From Vespula vulgaris (lineage: Eukaryota > Arthropoda > Insecta > Hymenoptera > Vespidae), in contig NC_066601.1 of NCBI RefSeq assembly GCF_905475345.1, positions 4,752,001 through 4,816,000 on the forward strand: a stretch of 64,000 bases of DNA, in the 5' to 3' direction. Below are positions 48,390 through 58,882 of this stretch, piece after piece (the stretch's first letter is position 1; each line of letters begins with the position of its first letter). The position numbers and the translations under genes were made by a program. The notes below the pieces were generated by a model, which saw only the letters and a program-made list of their open reading frames with translations, made no database searches and had not been told where the DNA came from.

Positions 48390-49705
48390 AGATAGGAAGA
48401 GAAGAGAGAGGAGGATAAAAAAATTCTTCAGAATTTTTCGAACTTTTGTTCCTTCAAATCTACCGTCGAAGATGCGACTCGTCCTCGCAATGATTTCCCT
48501 GACGAGAGAGAAGACCGAGAGATTGGACGAAAGGAAAAAGGGGAAAAAAGTTTCATCGGAAAAAGTGACCGCATTATCTCCTTCCTCGTCTCGATGAACT
48601 CGCCTATTCATCGACGGTACGATAATATCTCGCGATTTTTTAATAACCTTGAACTAACATTTGAAACGCTTTCGCCGCACGTACGCGGAGCAAACAAAAA
48701 AGAAATACGTACAGCGAAGCTTTTGAGATGCGCAATTACGATAAGATAAAAGGTGAGCACCTTCGTTTCCAAAGGTCGACGCGAGAATTATGGATGAGAT
48801 GCGTCGAGCCACGACGAGAACGTTTGTCACTGTCGAGAGGCAACCAAACCTGCCTGCTACATTTTAAAGTCCATCGGCGTCGCGAAGCCAACGACGATGC
48901 GCACTTTTCCGCAAATCTTCTTCCTCTGGGAAACGAGCTTATTCGTTCGCAAAAGAGAACGGACATTTTATGTTTTAACTTTGCGTTGAAATCGATACTT
49001 TTTAAGCACCTATACCGATACCTCCCGGTAGCATCGATTCGCTTAACGAGGGACGTCGAAAAAATATTCCAAGCTAATTGTCGTGCGAAACGGATCAGGG
49101 CTTAACGAAAAGATTACATCGTCTGATTTTTTTCGTTAAAAACTTTGTCCACGAAGCGAGAGAGAGAGAGAGACCTCGTTGTACGCACGTCCCGACAAGA
49201 CAGCAGAGCAAAACGCGGAGGTACAGGACACGCGCGCGTTCGCGTTCATCCTGGCTTAGCGTTGGAAAGATAAGTGGCCAACGTAATGCGAGCACGGATA
49301 AAAATATCTTTCAGCGAGGACGTAAATCTCGAAGTAACGACGGCATTCGGTAAGTCGAGAATCGGACGAGAGTTTATTACGTATCGATCGACGTGACATC
49401 GGCTTCCTTTCTCCTTCCCTCTCGCATCTCGTACTCGGCTTAAAACCGATTGATCCCATAAGGCACATCGTACCGTTAAAACGCTCGACGCCATGGATAC
49501 CAAAAAGGAAGATTCCGAAGAATAGTCTCATCTCGAGGAAAATTGTAATTTCCGCGGACGGAAACACGTCGCAACGAGAGATATTCTATTTACCTTAGCT
49601 AGCGAATAGATGTGTACCGCGGAGGGCGAAAGGGAGTGGAAAAGGGTCGGAGAGACCGAACGTACGCGATGGGACAATGGCAGGGCGGTATGACGGCGTT
49701 TAACT

Positions 49706-49729
49706 CAGGCTTAACAGGATTTAAGCCTG
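49706..49729. repeat. Inverted repeat, 9-bp arms, 6-base loop
   Basis: CAGGCTTAA and TTAAGCCTG flank caggat. It lies in a GC-richer patch (49600-49800) with no gene recognised. Confidence 0.75.
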
Positions 49730-51221
49730 CTCGCGCTGTCCGAGCCCTGAAAACGGTTGGCACGGAAATCCACGCCAATCCACTGTTTCAATTCTCTGGC
49801 ACGTGACCATTATACCACCTACAAAATGTATGCACCCGGTCAACACGCTCTATTAACGATGATTAATTCTAAACGCGGAAGGAACTATCGTTACCAGCTA
49901 TACTGTACCTATCTCTCGTCCAACGATCGAGATCCCTTGTGAGAGCATAATGAGCGCTCGCGAATATCGCGCGAATTTACATTGGCACGATGGGTGCAAT
50001 TCTCATCTCGGCAAATGATTTAACATCGAATAAATACGAAAATGCATAATCGATTACAATCGAGCGCGAATTTGGCCCTTTACGTATCTACGGCGAGGAG
50101 CAGCGAGGACCCGCTTAACGCCGTTTTCTTCCATCCGAAAGAATCGACAAAAGCGGACAACGTCGCTTACACGCTCCGATTCTTTTTTCAATCGAAGATT
50201 AAACCAACAATAGCAAGTTTGACTCGAAAGATGAAATGCTTCGTAAACGGTTCTTCGAAAAATCGAGCAAGTTTCTCAGAGATTCACCTTTAGAATCGTA
50301 AAGACTCCAACAAAGATATTCCCTCGTATTTTTCTCACGCGTTACGACGATGCTCTCGTTTCGATCGATCTTATAGCGTTTATCGTCGAACGCACGAACG
50401 TTGTCCCGATTGGACCGGACTACAATGGGTGCCGAACGCACTTGTTACGCGTTATTCGAATCTTCCATTTGCCCGCACGCACATCGACTACTCGTGCAGT
50501 AAAACACACGAAAGAGTTGATTACCGTTGTTTCGAACTCGAAAGGCATCTTTGGTCTCGTCGGCCATATCGAGTCAAGAATCAACGATAAAAGTACTTTA
50601 AGATCGAAGAGGCGCTCGAGTCGTTAACGTTATTCGGTTAATTAACGTAACGCTTTCTTCCGCGCGATCGTGGAAGTTTATGTGCCTGATTAATGATCGA
50701 ACGCTGACCTAGCAATCGCGAGTGAAATAAAATCTACGGGGTAGCGAAGCTTTTCGCTAAAGAAACAAATCGAAGATAATTGCGCGAGGTAGCACTGTAT
50801 TGTCCGTGATGGGGGACACTTAACGACGCGAGAAAATCCTTTAATCGATTTTCTATTCTTCGGATAAATTTAGCGATCGTCGAAGATTGTATCTACTCAA
50901 CTTTTTTGCCGGAGTACTCGCAAAGACGTCATTAGATCGGGGTCTAGGAGTTCCAACGATATCGTGAATCGCGCGAGAAAGGTCGAAGAATGAAAGTAGG
51001 TCGATTCTCGAACGTTGGGCGAAAATTGGCAAAGGACTATATCCATGTTTAGGAGAATCTTCCGTGCATATAGTAGGTATATATGGATATAGATCTGTAT
51101 ATTCGCGTATATCCGTATACACGAGGCGTATAATCATCGAATATCCGGAATAGGTATCGGCACGGACGCCACGTATTCTGCCAGTAATTTCCATTACCTC
51201 GGCCGTATTCCCTTCCTCTTG

Positions 51222-51248
51222 TTCTCTCTCTCTCTCTCTCTCTCTCTC
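51222..51248. repeat. CT dinucleotide microsatellite
   Basis: Pure CT run of about 13 units. Comparable runs lie at 51883-51908 and 54237-54265. Confidence 0.9.
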
Positions 51249-51882
51249 CCTCCCCTCTCTACAGTTCGCAATCGACTTCTCTCTTCCTCTTGTAGTTCAC
51301 TACATGCTCAATTTGTGTCATTCAAAGATCAGTCTGTCAATAAATCGTAATTCCGGACGATCTCGAGAAATCCATGAAACAGATTGTTCGATATACCGAT
51401 TAACCGACTATTAGAAATCATTAAATAGCTACGCGTACGAATCACATTCCTATTTCTATTAGCGGAACTTCCTGGAATCAAAGTCCGAGTAAATAATAAA
51501 GAATTCACGATGCTTCTGTTCGAACCGCGTATAGTTACGTTCGTTCGTCTACGCGATTTACGAATTCTTAATTCTCTTTTTATCTCGATTAAAGAAAGGT
51601 GCGGTTAAATCTCGTGGCGTTCTAAGGATCGTACGTCAAAGTCCCCTCTCTCGCTCTCTCGCCCTTTCTCTTTCCATCTTTCGAACCCTTCCGTATGGAA
51701 GGTGCATCTAGCTGGCGATAACGAGCAACGCGGGAGAGATGTTTATGTCCGTTCGAATTCCAATTAATGGCACGTCGAGAACACTTCGGTACGCGTGACA
51801 TATCGCGGCGCATTGTTTCACTGGGAGCAAACGAGAGAGAAAGGGGGAGACCGAAATGAAGGGCTCCCCGAGAGACAGATCA

Positions 51883-51914
<32 letters not shown>

Positions 51915-54231
51915 TTAAAGTCCACTCGCGATAGCTCGTACGATCGATCTCCGCGAACGCTTTCTCAGGCTACTCGAAATAGAATCCGCGAAAGCTTTTT
52001 TCATTAGCTCGAATTTCGGAAAAGCTCGTAGGCGAGTACTACACCCATGTATCTATATACATTATACGCGACCTATCGACTAGAACCAAGAGGACATCGA
52101 TTCCTGTGGTGGAATATTTTCGACTAGCTCGTAGTGCTAGGCGTTCTCGCTTTGTTTGCTTTTCGTCGTTGTATTTGCCACTTGCGCCTATCGCGCCATG
52201 GAAATGGATGGAAAGATCCATTACGAGCGGGGATAGTGGAAACGTATAGATGTATCCGTATACGTAGATGTATTTGTACCTATACCTATGTATAGTTATA
52301 GAACGAAAAGGAAAAATATTCACGGCATCGCTTTGTTTCATTAAACGAGTTGAAAACATCCCCGCTCGAATTTTTTCCATCATTGCTTTTCCGTCTGTCG
52401 TCCATCGTTCCTCTCAATTTTTCGATCGGGTGGATCCCATTTTTATAACCGTCGACGTCAACAACGTTTCGACGTTTGTCGAATTGGATAAAAAATAATC
52501 GGCAGTTTTTTTATCGTTTATTTATTTACTTGTAATATAGATCGAAGGAAAATTGTAGCCTCGCTCGAGGATCGTTTCACCTCTTATTTATTGCGGAAGA
52601 ATCTCGTCGCAGGTCTCATCGAATTTCGTCCGTCCGTTCGTAAGGGACGGAACTCGGAATCGTCGGGTTTCGTCAGGCCGATCAAAGATAGAGATTCTTC
52701 GTCCAACCAGCGACCAGTTCGTCGTGCCACAGTCCGAACGGGACGCGTTCCGCCCGGACGATTTTGTCTCGTCGAAGACAAATTGCGTCGCAAGTGCATA
52801 TCCGATTCGAGAATATCTCGACGAATGAAAGACAATAAAGCGTTTTATCTTTGTTTGAACGTAGAACGCAGAAAATTCCTTATCTCGAGCAAACGAGGTA
52901 AAAGGTGTCTTCTAGTTTTGTGCACGCGCACGAACGACGTTAGACATTAGGAGGGACTAGCAAATCGTGCAAGAGCACATCGAGCACGTCCGACGGCGGA
53001 GGGTCATGGACTAGACACGTAGACGAGACGCATCTTCCTTCTTCACCCTTTTCTACCTACTCTCTCTTCTTTGTCGTCCCTTAATTAGAGAGGTTAAAAA
53101 CCCACCGTGTCGTTTCTCCGTCCTCCTCGTCTTGCTGCTTGATTACCTTCCGTCAACGTGACTGAGATCAACTTGTTTCAATTTCAATTCAACGATTACT
53201 CCCATTGTCACCGTATTACGATAGAATGTAACGTTGAAAAGACTTTATTATTTTCAATAGAAATAACCGTGGTCGATCGCTAAAGAACAATGGGCAATAA
53301 CTGTACATTGTACAGTAAGTTACTGCACAAAGAGCAGTATCGCTTCGCCGACAAAGGAAAGTATTGAGTCTATTCGAATGCCGATACATGTTAACTTATT
53401 ACCATCGTCGACGTTGCCCTTTAAATCTTCGCTCCTTTCCAAAGGCACGAAACTGCAACACCAGCCATTTCCATCGACTGAATATTTCGCGACTGAGAAA
53501 AATCCAAGATCAAACGGACGATAAAAGGCAATCTCGAGGCTGATTTAACGCTACCATCTTTATAGAGCCGTTTTCCCTTACAAACGAGAAACGTTGCGAT
53601 CGAAGGGAATATGGTTGCGCTATCGAATTAAAACTAATCGGAAATTGTAGACGAAAGGGAAGATGAAAAAGGATCTCTCATATAGCGTTCGTTTGTGCGT
53701 ATCTTATTTACGTAATCTTTGTATCGTGCCGATCCATTGTTCGACTCGGTGCATCGACGCGACACGAGATTTTTCATCCTCAGACTGAAATTACTTTACG
53801 TTATAATAAATTATACGCGAAAGATGTAACGCGCTAGCAGATAATTCGATGAAAATTCCGCAACGAAGCGTTCTTGGTATTATTGCCGTCGTCGTGATCA
53901 CCGGCTTCGATGACGCGGCTCGCGTAAAAGCCAGACAAGCTCGATCGATCTAAAATCTTTCTGACGAGCCGACACACCGATCGCCAACAGAGAAAATCTC
54001 TGATCCGCAAAGAGACGGGGAAGGAGGGAGAGAAGGGAGAGGGAGAGGAAAGAGAGAGAGAGAGAGAGGGAGAAGGTCGACTACCTTTTTAGTCACACAC
54101 GCGATCCAAACCAGCGTGAACACCTTTGCGGAGACTATTTGATCTGCAACAGTGGGTAATTCATTATCGGTGTGTGCTACGCGTCTAGAGGCGAACCTTT
54201 CATCTACTTTTTTCTATCTCTCATCCTCCCG

Positions 54232-54236
<5 letters not shown>

Positions 54237-54265
<29 letters not shown>
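54237..54265. repeat. CT dinucleotide microsatellite
   Basis: Pure CT run of about 14 units. Confidence 0.9.
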
Positions 54266-54270
<5 letters not shown>

Positions 54271-56471
54271 GGACGCGCAAACGAGTTGTTTCTTTTATTT
54301 GTTAATAGAGAGTACATCGAATACATCGCCTGTCGTCCAAACGACACGAACATTGAAAACGAAAACATTGAAAACACGCAAAATACGAAGAATAGCCTGC
54401 GATGGACACAAAATTCTTGCTCGATTCAATCGAAATCGTGATCTTTTTTTGTTGCAATCCAAACATACATATTTCAAGGAAATAAAATTTATCGCATAAG
54501 CTTGACAGATCCGTCGTTTATTTTATCAAAGTATAATAATTGCTTGAATGTTATTTAATTAATCGTCGGAAGAATTTGTCGATCGATTTGTTGTCGAATT
54601 GTAAAATTTGTGTAGTTTTATATCTCATAATTCTATTATTAATCTTATATCACACGTGTTACAACGAATAATAGTTTATCGAGTCAGCACGTTGCGCGTA
54701 AGAAAAACACGTAAATACATTATACAGGGAGTAAGAGAGAGAGAGAAAGAGAGAACTCTTGTATATAAACATACGTAAGATCTCGGCGAGACACACGCGT
54801 TGATATACTTGTCTCCGGCTTCCTAATTACACGACCACGGTGAATAATGTAGCGGCCGGAATACGACGGTAGTCTAACAAGCAGACGACAAATAGTTCTC
54901 TTGCGAGCACCCAAGATTCAACAACGCGTGTACGACTCGCCACAAAAATAATGAAATATTCGTTTACGGCACAAAGTGATTTTAGTTATTGATTTTCTAA
55001 ATATTTATTAATGGGCACGGAGGAAGAATGAAACATTTTTTAAATCGCGATTCAGATCACTTTTGGCTATTCAAGCGTGTTCATTATTTATTCACCCCGA
55101 AATTATCGATCGTATTATACTTAAAATAAGAGTTGATTTACGATTTTTCCTCCGTTAATCTCTGTGAGCTTCCAACAGAAAGATTACGCGTCGCTTGTTT
55201 CTTTCGATCTTCCTTTTATCGAATGTCAATGAATCGAGATATTTTCTACGAGTAAATCATAAAAGTTTCGTTGAAATACTAGTTTTTATTTATTTCTTTA
55301 TTTATTCTTTATTTAATCTAGTCTATCTTCGAGAGAGAGAAAGAGAGAGAGAGAGAGAAAATAAAAGAATTCAATAATGAAAATCTCTGAATTTCATCAT
55401 TAGAATTTCGCATTTTCCTTCACGCGATTCCAGAGAGATAATAAAAGATTAGAGATAATTAAGATGGTCTGATTTCCGGAAAAGATTCGAGTTTGCGCTG
55501 CGGATCGCAAACGTGCCGACTTTAAATTGACGATTAACACGGGTTACTCGTTGTTCCTTCGTAGATAAGTGGCTGCCATTACTCGGATTGCAGGCGTTGC
55601 ATTAGCTAAGACTCAGGCCGTAGACGTTCTCATTCGGATAATGCACCGCTAAGTGGATGCTTCGTACATGTTGCAACTCGTAGTCTATCAATCTTGATCT
55701 TGTCGTAGGTTGAGTGCACCTTCCCGCGCCAACGCACATGTACGCGCGCGCGTTTATTTACGTACTCGTATGTAACTCACGAGCGCACGCGATCACTCGC
55801 GACGTTTCTACGAGATGCTTTTGCCGAAAACGTTTATGGTAATTCGCGAAAGTGGTCGCGATCGTAAAACGAATTCGAATTACTTTACATTCGAAACAGC
55901 TGCGATCGCGTGGTGTAACGGGATTTTATATATAGGTACCTATCGCTTGTCGAGGATCGACGGATCTACGGAACTTGATCTATCTGGCGAGTAAGACTTG
56001 GTATATAAGCAACGCAATACATCGATTTCAAGTATGCCATTAATTAATTGCGATAGTCGAGTTTATAGCCGGTTTTTATGATTCGTACATGACTAACATA
56101 CCTACTCATTTTCTCACTTATATTATCGATCCGTGCAGTTCGATTAAACGCGATTTTATCGGAGGAAGATAAAAATAAGGAAGAAAAAATGAGAAAGGAT
56201 GGAGAGCGGAACGAAAGAATTTTAATTATTTTGGGATAAAGGAGAGTCCGCGATAGACTCGATTAGCGATTCGAAAAAAGTAGTGGTCAAAGTAATTTGC
56301 CATTTGAATAAAATCGATTTCGGTTCGATGAGTAATATCGGTTACGGCCTCTGTGCGAAATAATGACATAATTAGTCGATTCGAGTCGTTCCATTGTTCG
56401 GCATCGAGTCGTATCGCGGAAAAGCTCGATGCCGCGAGGATGAACGATCGACCGATATTACCAAGTTTGTT

Positions 56472-56477
56472 TTTATT
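56472..56477 (-). terminator. Candidate polyadenylation signal of the transporter gene
   Basis: AATAAA on the minus strand about 205 bases after the transporter stop codon. It is a plausible 3' end, with no other evidence. Confidence 0.4.
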
Positions 56478-56683
56478 CGTTTCTGATGATCATATAACTA
56501 CGCTTATATTTACACGTCGATCGGAAAATGTTCCATTTCATAGAATACCTCGAGTAATCCTAAACTTTGGATTCGGTTTGTTTACGATACACTTTTATCA
56601 CACTTATGTACATGTACGAGCGCAGAACAACTCTGGCAAGGAGATTTTGAGATACGGATTTCTCAATTTCGTTCGGCGATCCT

Positions 56684-56833
56684 TTACTTCTCATTCTTCA
56701 GTTCCAATAGTATTTCCTCCAGCGTTTTTCCCTCCGTCTCGGGCACGAAGAAATAAATCAGAATCCATAAAACCATAGTTATCACAGTAAAAGTCCACAT
56801 CGGTACGTGCGTACCGTATACATCTTGCGTGAC
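56684..56833 (-). CDS. Tret1: Transporter exon 3: helix 12 and C-terminal motif
   Basis: 150 nt (49 residues plus TAA), acceptor ACGTTCTTAG, phase 0. It encodes VTQDVYGTHVPMWTFTVITM, then the last helix VLWILIYFF and the family signature VPETEGKTLEEILLEL, ending KNEK. It lacks an upstream methionine, so it is only recognised through splicing from exon 2 across a 520-nt intron. Confidence 0.95.
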   Translation of the reverse strand, partial: VTQDVYGTHVPMWTFTVITMVLWILIYFFVPETEGKTLEEILLELKNEK

Positions 56834-58665
56834 CTAAGAACGTTATAAACACAAAAATAAACGTGTCTGATTACGCTTTGTTTTTCGTCCATTCCAAGCA
56901 ACAACACCCCTTATTGTTATTCGGCGAAGCGGCGTCACGTGTACTACGTACGTATAGCGTTAGTATTCGGCATGGCGCGGCACAGAACGGACGGCAGAAG
57001 TCATCGATACGATTCGTTAAGGAAGCAATTACGTGCGTACGCGTTAAGAAAGCGATCGCGCGTGGTGTACGTAGATGAATGGATACCGATACTGGCATTA
57101 CCGGTACCCGTGGCAAGAGCAACGATCCTATTATACCGCTTGACATTACGTTAGCGCGTCGTGCGGTTTTGAAACGTTCGGAAGGAGTTCCCAGACGCGG
57201 AAAAGCTGCCAAACGCGTCCTTCCTTAAGCGCGTAATCGCGACGAGCGTTATCCTTTATCGGAGCCCAGAGCAAAGATAAAAGCGTCCGAATTGCGAAAC
57301 CTTATCCCCGTTGCGATCGTAGGCAAAAAAAAACCGCCTACGAGAGTACGTACCTGATAGTACTTGATTACCACCGTAGTCGTTCCAGCGTAGTAGAGCG
57401 AGGTAAATATCGCGGCAGCTCTTTTCATTTCGAACGGGAAGATTTCGCCGAGGTAAGCGAGCGGCATTGGATTCAGTGCTAATCCATAACCAAGAACATA
57501 AATCATGATGAATACCGAGGGTATCCAGTTGAACTTGGAGACGTCGTAACCCGCCGAGAGAAGGGTGAAGAAGATGGCTAGAGTAATCAGAGAGAACAAA
57601 CAGGTTGGCGCGGAAACGAAAAGCAACGTTCTCTTTCCGGTGAGGCGAACTAAGAGGACGCAAGCGATGCCAGCGACGACGATGGTACAACCGGTCACGA
57701 TAATGCTGAGATTCGTCGATACCTCGAAGTTCGCTTTCTCGAAGATGTCCGATTGATAAGCCAATATCGGCGCCCCGCCCGTGAGCGTCAGAGCACTGTA
57801 CAGAATTAAGACTATCCTGAAGGCTCGACCGTTTTCTTTGTTCTTGTACGTCTCTTTGACGGTCTCGAGGAAATTCAATTTTTTCGAGGAATCTTCCATG
57901 GTCAACGTTCTTTGGATTTCCTCGAGTTCCTCGTCGATGTCGTCCTTTCCCAGGGCCCATCGCAAAGTCTTCTCCGCCAAGCTGAGTTCGTTTCGTCGCG
58001 TGAGAAAGACCGAACTTTCGGGCAGCCAGGCAAACGTTACCAGAAACAAGATCGGCACGCACACGGCTATCATCGACATCGTGAATCGAGAGATCCAGAG
58101 GCCGATGGAACAGATCAGTAACACTCCAACGTTCAAGTTAACCGCCATCATCGTGCCTAGGAGACCGCGAGTACGTTTGCTACTTATCTCGCCGAAATAG
58201 ATCGGCAATACCGAATAGGAAATGCCGCAACCAATGCCGGCGAGTATTCTGCCGCAGAAGATGCTCGCTCGATCGGTCGCTATCCCAATCAGTATCCAAC
58301 TAATGATTTTGGGTACCGCGGCTAGGAGCAACGTTTTCTTACGGCCGATACGATTCATCAGAAAAAACGGCATCGTGGAACCGAGCCCGACGCCAACGTA
58401 CATCAAATTGACGATCCAGGCGATCTGATCGTTATTCACGCGCAGAGGATCCTCCTGGGTGGTGAACTTTGGAATGGTCGGAGTACTCCAGCCTTCTTGG
58501 AGTCCGCTATCGATGACCAGGAGATTACCTGGGGAATTATAGAATCTATAGAATCCTTCGAGGACGGACTGTTTTCTCTCCCCGCTCCATCGATTCGAAC
58601 GATTCGAACGGGGTCTACTCACATACGAGGCCGATCAATGCTTGTCGACAGATCTCGCCGTCCAT
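56684..58665 (-). CDS. Tret1: SLC2/MFS sugar transporter, facilitated trehalose transporter Tret1-like, 3 exons
   Basis: Twelve-helix plasma-membrane facilitator of the SLC2 (sugar transporter) family; insect members of this group carry trehalose or glucose. Exons 58665-58623, 58528-57354 and 56833-56684 join to 455 residues plus TAA. Motifs in order: SGLQEGWSTPTIPKF in helix 1, NRIGRKKTLLL in loop 2-3, GRILAGIGCGISYSVLPIYF with GEISSKRTRG in helices 4-5, PESSVFL before the central loop, GYGLALNPMPLAYLGEIFPF in helix 10, and PETEGKTLEEI at the C terminus. The length is at the short end for the family (usually 450-550). The helix 7 QQ-SG motif typical of hexose carriers is replaced by TLTGGAPILAYQSDIF, so substrate cannot be assigned. 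The ATG has A at -3 and G at +4. Confidence 0.93.
57354..58528 (-). CDS. Tret1: Transporter exon 2: helices 1-11
   Basis: 1175 nt, phase 1 at the start and phase 0 at the end, acceptor ATAATTCCCCAG and donor CAG|GTACGT. It carries almost the whole membrane domain in one uninterrupted frame, from NLLVIDSGLQEGW to AAAIFTSLYYAGTTTVVIKY. The open frame continues upstream into the intron as far as 58622, but that part is intron sequence. Confidence 0.95.
58623..58665 (-). CDS. Tret1: Transporter exon 1 with preferred start codon
   Basis: 43 nt encoding MDGEICRQALIGLV plus one base, donor T|GTGAGT; the intron is only 94 nt. An overlapping donor GTATGT four bases earlier would be out of phase. The last base plus GT of exon 2 gives cysteine, making a continuous helix 1 (LIGLVCNLLVIDSGLQ). 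The frame stays open for 72 more codons upstream without a methionine, so translation could begin in an earlier exon. Confidence 0.8.
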
Positions 58666-58882
58666 TATTCCCTTTCTCGGTGATATCTCGTGAGATTCGC
58701 TGGTTATTGAAATTTCCTGCTGCGTCCCTCCTGCCGTCTTATCCGGCGTCGCCCCGACGACCCTGACCACTTTTTCGCTATTAAGAAAACATCGCGAAGC
58801 GTCCTCCTCCTCTTTGGCTTCTCTCGTTTTCCTTTCGAAACAATACCGTTTCTTCGCCGCCGGTAATTTGTACGTACGTAGT

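Larger units (their letters stand above)
45479..56471. other. No supported coding exon
   Basis: The missing 5' receptor exons were searched for here by eye (a YLYD-type end, a CNQF motif, an M-P-F-V-T-P-W motif on the minus strand) and not found. The stretch holds several microsatellites, two hairpins, and GC-richer patches at 47341-47480, 49600-49800 and 52580-52950 that are open in more than one frame without recognisable products. Confidence 0.45.

Noticed and set aside
57256..58062. 268-codon minus-strand open frame
   Set aside because: It is an out-of-frame shadow of the transporter exon, which is identified by family motifs in the other frame.
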